Notes: a model not told the origin generated them from the sequence alone. Shown: positions 1-6,275, counted from the stretch's first letter. The stretch is DNA of 11,870 nt from WLJO01 sp046597895 (GCA_046597895.1 JBKJJS010000158.1:1-11870), one strand, 5' to 3'. A program made the numbers and translations.

Positions 1-287
1 GCCCGGCACAGATCGGAGTGCGCCGCGGCGATGTGTGCGGTCAAGCGCCTCAGAACGCCGGGTGCGCAGAGCAACGGTGGGGTGGCGATCTCGGCCTCCC
101 GGCCGTCAGCGGTGATCACGCTGCCATGGAGGCAACGGATGGCGTGTGGATCACCGGGATCGCCGCGGGCGCCCTCAATGGGGAGGTCGTCGATGATCGT
201 TCGCATGTCGAGTTGACCACCGTCGGCCCCGCTGACGCGGTACTCGTGCTCGACGCCGACGAGTCGGGGCCGAGCCCTCAGATCCAT
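1..287 (-). CDS. Partial gene, putative glutamate-cysteine ligase / carboxylate-amine ligase superfamily protein (N-terminus)
   Basis: An open minus-strand frame runs from an ATG at 287 off the left edge, giving 95 codons without a stop. The N-terminus reads VGVEHEYRV at about residues 10-18, an ExE-type start like the metal-binding first strand of the glutamine-synthetase/glutamate-cysteine-ligase fold. At about residues 61-70 comes DGREAEIATP, which resembles the second substrate-side strand of that fold. Enzymes of this superfamily join a carboxylate to an amine using ATP. The exact substrate cannot be read from this fragment, and Pup-ligase-like or EgtA-like relatives remain possible. An in-frame ATG at 317 would add ten residues. 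Neither start has a clear ribosome binding site, so leaderless translation is possible. The gene is divergent from whiB, sharing a control region of about 200 bp. That it is coding is fairly sure; the function is tentative. Confidence 0.6.
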   Translation of the reverse strand, partial: MDLRARPRLVGVEHEYRVSGADGGQLDMRTIIDDLPIEGARGDPGDPHAIRCLHGSVITADGREAEIATPPLLCAPGVLRRLTAHIAAAHSDLCR

Positions 288-361
288 CAGAAATCGAAAC
301 CGCAGGAAAATCGGCATCCACACTTGCGCAAAGGGGATGTGATAGGGGACAATTGCACTGT

Positions 362-371
362 TGTAATTACA
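362..371. promoter_or_regulatory. Palindrome TGTAATTACA in the divergent region before whiB
   Basis: The 196 bp between the left-edge gene and whiB (288-483) holds no gene. Its clearest element is this perfect 10-bp palindrome, an AT-rich island in GC-rich DNA. It lies just after a CAATTGCA stretch (350-357) that recurs upstream of the second whiB (2260-2267). A small CCGGG/CCCGG hairpin follows at 384-399. The palindrome could be an operator or overlap a -10 region, but no convincing -35/-10 pair is visible. Confidence 0.35.
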
Positions 372-483
372 CGGCTGGTGTTGCCGGGAACTACCCCGGT
401 AGCCAACAAGCCCGGAGACGACAACCACCAGCAGCGCTGGTGCTGACGGGCCGAGAGGCTCGGCGAGGCGAGGGAGGCAGCGA

Positions 484-756
484 ATGCAGGACATGCGACA
501 AGAGGCAACTGAGCGGGAGTGGCAGGACCAGGCGAACTGCCTCGGTGTGGACCCCGACTTGTTCTTCCCCGAGCGGGGAGCATCGACGCGGGAGGCCAAA
601 GAGGTGTGCCGGGGGTGTGTCGTCCGCATGGACTGCCTGGAGTACGCCCTCGCCAACGGTGAGAAGTTCGGTATCTGGGGTGGTTTGTCGGAACGCGAGC
701 GCCGCCGCCTGCGACGTCAGCGGACCCAATCGACGCGTCGTAGCGTCTCCGCCTGA
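484..756 (+). CDS. whiB: WhiB2/WhmD-type iron-sulfur transcriptional regulator
   Basis: This 90-residue protein has the full WhiB signature. Four cysteines (C19, C42, C45, C51) sit in the C-x22-C-x2-C-x5-C pattern that binds a [4Fe-4S] cluster. They are followed by the GIWGG turn (63-67) and an arginine-rich SERERRRLRR DNA-contact tail (69-78). The FFPE...STREAK stretch before the second cysteine and the ECLEYALAN-like core closely match the WhiB2/WhmD branch. In Mycobacterium and Streptomyces that branch controls septation and cell division, acting with the principal sigma factor. The ATG at 484 is well supported by GGGAGG at 472-477, six bases upstream. The gene stands alone, divergent from the left-edge gene and convergent with the formiminotransferase gene 9 bp downstream. 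The branch assignment is from motif recall; membership of the WhiB family is certain. Confidence 0.95.
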   Translation: MQDMRQEATEREWQDQANCLGVDPDLFFPERGASTREAKEVCRGCVVRMDCLEYALANGEKFGIWGGLSERERRRLRRQRTQSTRRSVSA

Positions 757-765
757 CCCGGCGGT

Positions 766-1563
766 TCATCGCTCACCCGACTGGTGGCTCCCGAGCCGGG
801 CCTCGATCGTGCGGTCCACGTCGAGGTCGAGTTGGCGCCACCGCCGCGGTGGGATGGCGTGCAGAGTTTTGGACGAGACAAGCCCGACGAGTTCGGCGCG
901 CGTGATGGCGACGTGGCTGGCGACGAGGTCGTACGCCTGAGCAGGGCCAAGGCGAGCCGGCTCCACGAGGTTCATGCTGACTTGTACGTGATCGCCCACG
1001 GCGAGCCCGAGCGCTCGCAGGTAGGGACCGCGAATGAGGGCGGCGATGCGCTTGGCGAGCGCGAGATCCGGGGTGGCGAGCCACAGGTTGTAGGCGACGA
1101 GTTCACGACGGGCGCCGACGCACATCGACCCTGCGGTGGGATGGGGCTGGCGCGGCCCGGTGTCGGGGAGGAGATCACTCCAGGCCCGGCGTCGTACATC
1201 CGGAAGGCTGCGCTCCGGGCCGTAGCGGAAGCAGGGAACGCCAAGCTCCTCGCCGGCCCACGCGCAGAACTCATCCCGAGCGGCGATGGCCTCGCTGAAG
1301 GACGTGCCATCAAGTGGCACGAACGGCACGACATCAACGACGCCGAGCCGAGGGTGGACGCCTTCGTGCGCTGACAGGTCGAGCGTGTCGACGGCGACCG
1401 CGGCGAGCGATCGAACGGCCGCCGTTCCTACGAGCGTGAACACACTGCGGTGGTGGAATGGGTCGCGGTGGATGTCGAGCACGTCGGGACCGGCAGCATC
1501 AGCGAGCCGCGTGAGGGCAACGGCCGACTGCCCTTCGCTCACATTGACGACACACTCCAGCAC
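766..1563 (-). CDS. Glutamate formiminotransferase (single-domain, FTCD N-terminal type)
   Basis: The 265-residue protein matches the formiminotransferase half of FTCD, which moves a formimino group from N-formiminoglutamate to tetrahydrofolate in the cytosol at the end of one histidine-degradation route. It begins with the typical LECVVNVSEG strand. It carries HEGVHPRLGVVDVVPFVPL at 66-84, whose HPR-G histidine (H70) corresponds to the catalytic histidine of the family. The C-terminal subdomain contains the substrate-side stretch AYNLWLATPDLALAKRIA. The cyclodeaminase domain of the animal enzyme is absent, and no hut gene is visible here, so a folate or one-carbon role outside histidine breakdown is possible. 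The start is a GTG at 1563 with GAGGGG six bases upstream. The gene is divergent from tatA, leaving 53 bp for both promoters. The protein is slightly shorter than the roughly 300 residues usual for the domain. Confidence 0.85.
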   Translation of the reverse strand: MLECVVNVSEGQSAVALTRLADAAGPDVLDIHRDPFHHRSVFTLVGTAAVRSLAAVAVDTLDLSAHEGVHPRLGVVDVVPFVPLDGTSFSEAIAARDEFCAWAGEELGVPCFRYGPERSLPDVRRRAWSDLLPDTGPRQPHPTAGSMCVGARRELVAYNLWLATPDLALAKRIAALIRGPYLRALGLAVGDHVQVSMNLVEPARLGPAQAYDLVASHVAITRAELVGLVSSKTLHAIPPRRWRQLDLDVDRTIEARLGSHQSGER

Positions 1564-1616
1564 GTTTCACCCCTCGCTGCGTTCCATCTTGGCTCAACTG
1601 GTGGCATGATGGTGGC

Positions 1617-1829
1617 GTGCCGAACTCACCCGCGGAATGGATCATCATTCTGGTCGTTGTCCTGCTGCTCTTCGGCGGGTCGCAACTCCCGAAGCTCGCC
1701 CGCAATCTCGGGCAGGCTCAGAAGGAGTTCAAGAAGGGCATCAACGATGGCCTCAAGGACGACCCCAAAGAAGAGCCGGACACGTCGGCGAAGACCGACG
1801 ACACCAAGAAGACACCAAGAAGTAGCTGA
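1617..1829 (+). CDS. tatA: Sec-independent (twin-arginine) protein translocase subunit TatA
   Basis: This 70-residue membrane protein has the standard TatA layout. A short N-terminus (MPNSPAEW) leads into one transmembrane helix at about 8-18. The conserved FG hinge follows (F19-G20), then an amphipathic helix at about 24-42 (LPKLARNLGQAQKEFKKG) and a charged, flexible Lys/Asp/Glu-rich tail. TatA oligomers form the pore through which TatC-bound folded proteins with RR signal peptides cross the membrane. No tatC or tatB lies nearby, as is common in actinobacteria, where tatA and tatC often sit elsewhere. The GTG at 1617 is the only in-frame start that fits the family; the upstream GGTGG is a weak ribosome binding site. 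The gene stands alone, convergent with the second whiB. Confidence 0.93.
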   Translation: MPNSPAEWIIILVVVLLLFGGSQLPKLARNLGQAQKEFKKGINDGLKDDPKEEPDTSAKTDDTKKTPRSS

Positions 1830-1840
1830 CGACGGTCAGC
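1825..1840. terminator. Small hairpin covering both convergent stop codons
   Basis: GCTGAC and GTCAGC pair around a GACG loop. The tatA stop (TGA at 1827-1829) lies in one arm and the stop of the minus-strand whiB (1836-1838) in the other, so a single element could end or stabilise both transcripts. There is no T-tract on either side, so intrinsic termination is uncertain. Confidence 0.4.
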
Positions 1841-2117
1841 TCACGACGCCGAGTTCGACTCGGCGTCGCTTCAGGATCCGGCGCCGCTCACGCTCTGATG
1901 CACCACCCCAGACACCGTGGTCGATGCGGTTCTCGAGTGCGTACTCCAGGCACGGCTCGGCCACTGGGCAGGTGCGACAGATCTTGCGTGCTCGGTCCAC
2001 GCCGACCCCATCGCTCGGGAAGAACACGGCTGGTGCGTACCTCCGGCAGTTGCCGTCCGCCATCCACGCCGTCATTTCGCTGGCGGGCGCATTCGAGTTG
2101 TCGGTGAATTCGTACAT
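1836..2117 (-). CDS. WhiB-family iron-sulfur transcriptional regulator (second copy)
   Basis: This 93-residue WhiB protein has cysteines C24, C47, C50 and C56 in the C-x22-C-x2-C-x5-C spacing, the HGVWGG turn at 67-72, and a basic SERERRRILKRRR tail at 74-86. It differs from the first WhiB in the loop before the second cysteine (FFPSDGVGVDRARKIC instead of the STREAK form). It is therefore a separate paralogue, not a recent duplicate, and I do not assign it to a numbered branch. The start is the ATG at 2117, where the protein begins MYEFTD. AAGGAG lies 13 bases upstream, a somewhat long spacing. The frame stays open further upstream, but those residues show no family similarity. WhiB proteins bind [4Fe-4S] clusters and act on transcription through the principal sigma factor. 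The gene is divergent from the small gene before ppk1. Confidence 0.94.
   Translation of the reverse strand: MYEFTDNSNAPASEMTAWMADGNCRRYAPAVFFPSDGVGVDRARKICRTCPVAEPCLEYALENRIDHGVWGGASERERRRILKRRRVELGVVS
1846..1866. terminator. Perfect 9-bp hairpin in the 3' end of the second whiB
   Basis: ACGCCGAGT and ACTCGGCGT form a perfect stem around a TCG loop. It is 17 bp beyond the tatA stop and inside the last codons of the minus-strand whiB. For tatA it is in the right place for a rho-independent-like or RNA-stabilising hairpin, although no T-run follows. For whiB it would be a coding-sequence coincidence or a structured 3' end. Confidence 0.45.
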
Positions 2118-2195
2118 GATGGGGGTGGGTCTCCTTGGGTACGGCGTTCGTCGGCCCCGCCCGAAGCCAGCAACGGCTGCGAACAATGTCGTGCT

Positions 2196-2201
2196 GGTAT
2201 A
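2196..2201 (-). promoter_or_regulatory. Possible -10 element (TATACC) for the second whiB
   Basis: Read on the minus strand, TATACC lies about 80 bp before the whiB start at 2117. It is the best -10-like match in that stretch. No TTGACA-like -35 stands 16-18 bp further upstream, so the promoter would depend on an activator or another sigma factor. This is a weak call. Confidence 0.25.
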
Positions 2202-2269
2202 GACGTCGCACGACCCTCTTCGGTTCCGGTGATGTGCGAAGTCAAGCACGCGTACGTGGCAATTGCAAT

Positions 2270-2297
2270 CATTCCGTAACATACGAACATCGGAATG
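2270..2297. promoter_or_regulatory. Inverted repeat CATTCCG-N14-CGGAATG, candidate operator
   Basis: Two perfect 7-bp arms (2270-2276 and 2291-2297) lie 21 bp apart start to start, two helical turns, the classic geometry for a dimeric repressor. The site is in the 226 bp divergent region (2118-2343), upstream of both the second whiB and the ppk1-linked gene. A GCAATTGC palindrome adjoins it at 2259-2266. No gene is seen in this intergenic stretch. The regulator is unknown. Confidence 0.45.
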
Positions 2298-2299
2298 GG

Positions 2300-2325
2300 G
2301 CAGCCCGCGGGACCCGCAGCCCGCG
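2300..2325 (+). repeat. 10-bp direct repeat GCAGCCCGCG, two copies
   Basis: Exact copies occur at 2300-2309 and 2316-2325, 16 bp apart, immediately before the TACACT -10-like element of the downstream gene. The pair covers the place where a -35 box would be, which is where an activator would bind. It may also be chance in GC-rich DNA. Confidence 0.4.
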
Positions 2326-2329
2326 CCGG

Positions 2330-2335
2330 TACACT
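2330..2335 (+). promoter_or_regulatory. -10 element TACACT, likely leaderless promoter
   Basis: TACACT ends eight bases before the ATG at 2344, which puts the expected transcription start within a base or two of the start codon. No Shine-Dalgarno sequence precedes that ATG. Together this fits leaderless transcription, common in actinobacteria. It would serve the small gene and probably ppk1 and the CHAD gene behind it. Confidence 0.5.
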
Positions 2336-2343
2336 CTTGCGCC

Positions 2344-2610
2344 ATGGTCGACGTCGTCAGCACCGAGCCGCCCCGGGCGCATGTACGCATCGCCTACCTC
2401 GGCCCGGTTTCACCGCACTGGGAGGTCTACGGCGACTACGGCGATCGTCTTCTCGTGGACGAGTTCCGTAACCGCATCCTGGCTCGGCTCGTGCTGCTGC
2501 CCCGAGACGACCCTCAGTTCCGCCGCAACCGCGAGCGCGTCATGCGCGACGGCGAGCGGGAGAACATCACGATCGAATGGGATCTCGGCCTCGCCGACGG
2601 CGACATGTGA
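2344..2610 (+). CDS. Conserved-looking hypothetical protein upstream of ppk1
   Basis: I do not recognise this 88-residue protein. It is soluble, with no signal peptide or membrane helix. After a short variable start it reads AHVRIAYLGPVSPHWEV (14-30), then a strand-like GDYGDRLLVDEFRNRILARLVLLP, a charged helix DPQFRRNRERVMRDGERE, and a final ITIEWDLG strand. The pattern of alternating strands and amphipathic helices suggests a small alpha/beta fold. The start chosen is the ATG at 2344, next to a -10 element and without a ribosome binding site; a TTG at 2263 would add 27 residues that look non-coding. The stop is 22 bp before ppk1 on the same strand, so co-transcription with polyphosphate kinase is likely. 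A function linked to polyphosphate is only inference from position. Confidence 0.75.
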   Translation: MVDVVSTEPPRAHVRIAYLGPVSPHWEVYGDYGDRLLVDEFRNRILARLVLLPRDDPQFRRNRERVMRDGERENITIEWDLGLADGDM

Positions 2611-2632
2611 GTGACGTCGTCGTGACGGGCGA

Positions 2633-4747
2633 GTGAATTCGGGGTTCGTTCGAGGCCCATCCTCGATGGCCCGCAGGTACGATCCCGTCGTGGACGCTCG
2701 CGTCGGTGATGTCGACGACATCCTCAACCGCGAGCTGTCGTGGCTCGACTTCAATCGTCGTGTGCTCGCCCAGGCCTCTGAGCGGTCCGTTCCCTTGCTC
2801 GAACGGGTGAAGTTCATTGCCATCTGCTCGTCCAATCTCGACGAGTTCTTCCAGGTTCGGGTGGCGGCGCTGAAGAACCAGGTCGCGGCGGGTATCACCA
2901 CCGTCGGCCCGGATGGTCGTACTCCGGCCCAGGTGCTCCTCGAAGTCGGCGACGTGGTCGCCGACTTCGTGCAACATCAAGAGGAGGTGGTGCTGGGCTC
3001 GATCCTGCCAGCGCTCAGCGAGGCGGGTATCGAGATCGTCGGGTGGTCCGACCTTGACAACGACAGCCGCAAGCAACTCATCGAACTCTTCGAGCAGCGG
3101 GTGTTCCCGGTGCTCACGCCGCTGGCCGTCGATCCGGCACACCCGTTCCCGTACATCTCGACGCTGTCGCTCAACTTGGCGGTGCTCGTCAGCGATCCGG
3201 ACGACGGCTCGCAGCGGTTCGCACGGGTCAAGGTGCCGTCGTTGCTTCCTCGGCTCGTCGCACTCGCCGACGGGCGTCGGTACGTTCCGCTCGAGCAGGT
3301 CATCGCTTCCCAACTCGAGTCGCTGTTCCCCGGGATGCGCGTGGAGGAGCACTGGACGTTTCGCGTCACCCGAAATGCCGACTTCTCGGTCGACGAGGAC
3401 GAGGCCGACGACTTGTTGGAAGCGCTGGAGATGGAGTTGCGGCGGCGCCGGTTCGGGCGGGCGGTGCGTCTCGAAGTGCAAGCGGGCACCTCTGACCAGG
3501 TCCTGCGGCTCGTGAGCGAGGAACTCGACTTAGATCCTGACGACGTCAGTTATCACCACACACTGATCGACCTCACCGCGCTGTTCCAGCTCGCCGCACT
3601 GGATCGTCCGGATTTGAAGGACGAGCCATGGAAGCCGGCGACGTCGTCGCGGCTCCAGCCGGTCGTGGGCGGAGATCGCAGTTGGTTCTCGGTCCTGCGC
3701 GAGCGAGACCTCCTCGTGCATCATCCCTACGAGTCCTTCGCCACCACGGTCGAATCGTTCATCGCCGCGGCCGCCGACGACCCTCGGGTGCAGTCGATCA
3801 AAATGACCCTGTACCGGATGTCCGAGGACAGTGGCATCGCCCGCAGCCTCATCCGTGCCGCCGAGCGGGGGGTGCAGGTGGCGGTGCTCGTGGAACTCAA
3901 GGCCCGGTTCGACGAGCACGCCAACATCACCTGGGCGAGGACGCTCGAGCGCAGTGGCGTTCACGTCATGTACGGCCTCGTCGGGCTGAAGACCCATTCG
4001 AAGTGCGTGCTCGTCGTGCGCGAGGACGACGACGGGCTGCGCCGGTATGCCCACATCGGAACGGGTAACTACAACTCCAAGACGGCGCGTCTGTATGAGG
4101 ACATTGGGTTGTTCACCGCCGACCCGGACATCGGGGCTGATCTCGGTGAGCTGTTCAACCACCTCACGGGCTATTCCAAGGAGGAGCGGTACCGACGGCT
4201 GCTCGTGGCTCCCAATCTGCTGCGATCGCAACTCCGCGAACTCATCCGCGACGAGACCGCCTTGGGCAAGGGGGGAGGGATCACCCTGAAGCTGAACTCG
4301 ATCGTGGATCCCGAGATGATCGAGGCGCTCTACGACGCCAGCAGGGCTGGAGTACCGATCGACCTCGTGGTGCGCGGCATCTGCTGCCTCCGGCCGGGAG
4401 TTCCCGGTATGTCCGACACCATCCGGGTTCGATCGGTCATCGGCCGCTACCTCGAGCACTCTCGGATCTTCCGGTTCGCCAATGGCAACGGAGCCGGGCG
4501 GCCGTTGCACCTGATCGGGTCAGCGGATCTCATGGAACGCAACCTCGACCGGCGGGTGGAGGTGCTCACGCCGATCCGTGACCGCGGCCACAGGACCCGT
4601 CTGGACAATGTGCTCGACGACATGCTGGCCGACGATGTCATCGCGTGGGAACTGGCGTCCGACGGGACCTGGAGCCAGATCGGCAGCGAGGATGCGGTGC
4701 ATCCACAGGCCCGACTACAACGGCTCAACCAGCGGGCTCGGCGCTGA
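2633..4747 (+). CDS. ppk1: Polyphosphate kinase 1
   Basis: PPK1 reversibly moves the terminal phosphate of ATP onto a growing polyphosphate chain, storing phosphate and energy at the membrane or in granules. The 704 residues fit the family (about 690-740). The N-terminal domain shows NRELSWLDFN (32-41) and NLDEFF (68-73), whose asparagine contacts adenine. The middle and C-terminal phospholipase-D-like domains hold both essential histidines: H455 in GLKTHSK, which is autophosphorylated, and H609 in YLEHSRIFRF. The IGTGNYNSKTARLYEDIGLF stretch follows H455. The start is uncertain: GTG at 2633 gives the longest frame, and ATG at 2666 has CGAGG upstream and equally good family fit; neither has a strong ribosome binding site. 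The gene is 22 bp behind the small hypothetical gene and 3 bp ahead of the CHAD gene, so the three are probably one operon. Confidence 0.97.
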   Translation: MNSGFVRGPSSMARRYDPVVDARVGDVDDILNRELSWLDFNRRVLAQASERSVPLLERVKFIAICSSNLDEFFQVRVAALKNQVAAGITTVGPDGRTPAQVLLEVGDVVADFVQHQEEVVLGSILPALSEAGIEIVGWSDLDNDSRKQLIELFEQRVFPVLTPLAVDPAHPFPYISTLSLNLAVLVSDPDDGSQRFARVKVPSLLPRLVALADGRRYVPLEQVIASQLESLFPGMRVEEHWTFRVTRNADFSVDEDEADDLLEALEMELRRRRFGRAVRLEVQAGTSDQVLRLVSEELDLDPDDVSYHHTLIDLTALFQLAALDRPDLKDEPWKPATSSRLQPVVGGDRSWFSVLRERDLLVHHPYESFATTVESFIAAAADDPRVQSIKMTLYRMSEDSGIARSLIRAAERGVQVAVLVELKARFDEHANITWARTLERSGVHVMYGLVGLKTHSKCVLVVREDDDGLRRYAHIGTGNYNSKTARLYEDIGLFTADPDIGADLGELFNHLTGYSKEERYRRLLVAPNLLRSQLRELIRDETALGKGGGITLKLNSIVDPEMIEALYDASRAGVPIDLVVRGICCLRPGVPGMSDTIRVRSVIGRYLEHSRIFRFANGNGAGRPLHLIGSADLMERNLDRRVEVLTPIRDRGHRTRLDNVLDDMLADDVIAWELASDGTWSQIGSEDAVHPQARLQRLNQRARR

Positions 4748-4750
4748 CGC

Positions 4751-6226
4751 ATGGCGAGCCCGCCCGAGCCAACCGACGCGTCGATCACCGTGGTCGCATG
4801 GTCCGGTCTGGATCTCGCCGCACTGCTCGGCGACGACTACGTCATCGGGAGGGCTCGGCGCGTGTCAGGCCAGACATCCACACTGGACACGAGCGACCAT
4901 CGTCTCGCCCGCAGCGGCGTGATGGTGAGCGTGGCCGATGGCACGTGGAGTGTGCGCTGTGGTGCCTACGGCCCCCATGTGTTCGTCGGTGACGACCCTG
5001 CGCCCCCGGCCGACCTGCTCGCCGCGCTGTCGGGTGTCGCCAGGGGCGCTGCCCTTGAGCTTGCCGTACGGGTCCGGCGTGCTGGTCGAGCGTTCCCCGT
5101 ACGGGCCGCGTCGAGCGACGACAACGCAGGGGAGGACTCGGACATCGTTGGGCGGGTCGTCGATGAGGACGTCAGCGTGCTCGATGGCCGGCGCGTCGTG
5201 TCGCGTCAGCGTTACATCGTCGTCGAGGGCCCTCCGGAGTTCGTGGCCCAGGTACGACGCCGACTCGGCGCCCATGGGATGCAGGACCGAGCGGTCGACT
5301 CCATCGAGAACCGGGTGCCGCTCGGGCCACCCGATCCCATCCCGTGGCCGCTCGACGAGCGACCGGACGCGGCCACCATCATTCAGCGCGCTCTCGCTCG
5401 TTCCGTAGCCCGACTGCTCGCCCACGACCCGGTCGTGCGGCTCGACCTCCACGTGGAGGGCGTGCACCAGATGCGGGTCGCCACCCGTCGATTGCGCAGC
5501 GATCTCAAGACGTTCGGCACGCTCATGGGGCCGCTTCCCGAGGGACTGGTCGACGACCTCGGGTGGATCGCTCAGACGCTCGGCGAGGTTCGTGACCCCG
5601 ATGTGTTGCGACAAGGGCTCATCGAGGCGATCGAGCACCTCGACCCGGCGGATCGGCGGACGACGAACTCACTGGTCAGGCGCTTGGTCAGAGAACGCGA
5701 TGTCGCACTCGGTCGCCTCCATGCCGCGCTGGAGAGCCCGCGATACGACGAACTCGTCCGGCGCCTGGTGGAACTCGCAGAGTCCCCTCCGCTGGCGGAT
5801 GCGGCCGGCGAGCGAGCGGCGTCAGTGCTGCGGCCGAGTGCCCAGCAAGCCTGGGGTCGGGTCCAGAAAGCCGCACGCCGCGCTGGTAAGCCGGACGCCA
5901 CGGTGGACGACGTCCACGCCTTGCGGATCCGAGCGAAGCGGTTTCGGTATGCGTTGGACGCGCTCGCCGATGTCGAACCAGCGGCGAAGGCTCATGCCGA
6001 ACGGCTCGCCGACCTCCAGGACGTGCTCGGCGAGTTCAACGATGCCGCCGTCGCGGAGGGGTGGCTTCGCGAGGCTGCGGCCCATGAGGACGACCCGAGG
6101 CGCATGTTCGTACTTGGCCAGTTGGTGATGACTCAGCGACTGCTCGCGGAGACCCGCCGGCGCGAGTGGCCGACGGCCTGGAAGCCCGTTCGTCGTCGAC
6201 GTCGCAGCCGGTGGCTCGAACGCTGA
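4751..6226 (+). CDS. CHAD-domain protein with degenerate CYTH domain, likely polyphosphate-binding
   Basis: The C-terminal half (about 210-480) is a CHAD domain, a helical bundle with two similar halves. Each is marked by a histidine in a basic helix: VHQMRVATRRLRSDLKTF from residue 238 and VHALRIRAKRFRYAL from 388. CHAD domains bind polyphosphate through such basic faces and are found on polyphosphate granules. The N-terminal part (about 10-190) follows the outline of a CYTH triphosphate-tunnel domain: DTSDHRLARSGV from 46, and DEDVSVLDGRRV around 138-149. The ExExK motif that binds metal and triphosphate is missing from its start, so it is probably not catalytic. The C-terminus is very arginine-rich. 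The ATG at 4751 is 3 bp after the ppk1 stop, and no ribosome binding site is clear, suggesting translational coupling. Position and domain together point to work on the product of PPK1. Confidence 0.88.
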   Translation: MASPPEPTDASITVVAWSGLDLAALLGDDYVIGRARRVSGQTSTLDTSDHRLARSGVMVSVADGTWSVRCGAYGPHVFVGDDPAPPADLLAALSGVARGAALELAVRVRRAGRAFPVRAASSDDNAGEDSDIVGRVVDEDVSVLDGRRVVSRQRYIVVEGPPEFVAQVRRRLGAHGMQDRAVDSIENRVPLGPPDPIPWPLDERPDAATIIQRALARSVARLLAHDPVVRLDLHVEGVHQMRVATRRLRSDLKTFGTLMGPLPEGLVDDLGWIAQTLGEVRDPDVLRQGLIEAIEHLDPADRRTTNSLVRRLVRERDVALGRLHAALESPRYDELVRRLVELAESPPLADAAGERAASVLRPSAQQAWGRVQKAARRAGKPDATVDDVHALRIRAKRFRYALDALADVEPAAKAHAERLADLQDVLGEFNDAAVAEGWLREAAAHEDDPRRMFVLGQLVMTQRLLAETRRREWPTAWKPVRRRRRSRWLER

Positions 6227-6249
6227 ACTCGGGGATGTGGCGACCTCGA

Positions 6250-6275
6250 TGTCACCGAGCGTTCATCTATGAACG
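6250..6275 (+). promoter_or_regulatory. Candidate Pho box before the phosphatase gene
   Basis: Two adjoining 11-base units, TGTCACCGAGC (6250-6260) and GTTCATCTATG (6261-6271), have their TCA cores exactly 11 bp apart. They resemble the 11-bp direct-repeat PHO box of Streptomyces PhoP; the second unit matches the remembered pattern at ten of eleven positions and the first at about eight. The second unit also forms an inverted repeat, CGTTCA-TCTA-TGAACG (6260-6275). The site sits 37 bp before the phosphatase start. The other 85 bp between the CHAD and phosphatase genes show nothing else distinct. Confidence 0.45.

Noticed and set aside
1450..2202. 250-codon plus-strand frame spanning tatA and whiB
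   Set aside because: It crosses three well-identified genes in other frames and reads as Arg/Ser-rich shadow.
2263..2343. TTG start giving a longer small protein before ppk1
   Set aside because: It runs through the inverted repeat, direct repeat and -10 element; the extra residues look non-coding.
2567..3481. 304-codon minus-strand open frame over the start of ppk1
   Set aside because: Same cause: codon-bias shadow, rich in Arg, Glu and His, no family features.
3530..4510. 326-codon minus-strand open frame inside ppk1
   Set aside because: It is the mirror of GC-rich ppk1 codons; the translation is low-complexity with no recognisable motif, while the plus strand encodes an unmistakable PPK1.
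6219..6263. AACGCT/AGCGTT and CTCGG/CCGAG pairings after the CHAD gene as a terminator
   Set aside because: Stems are only 5-6 bp with loops over 20 bases and no T-run; too weak to call.
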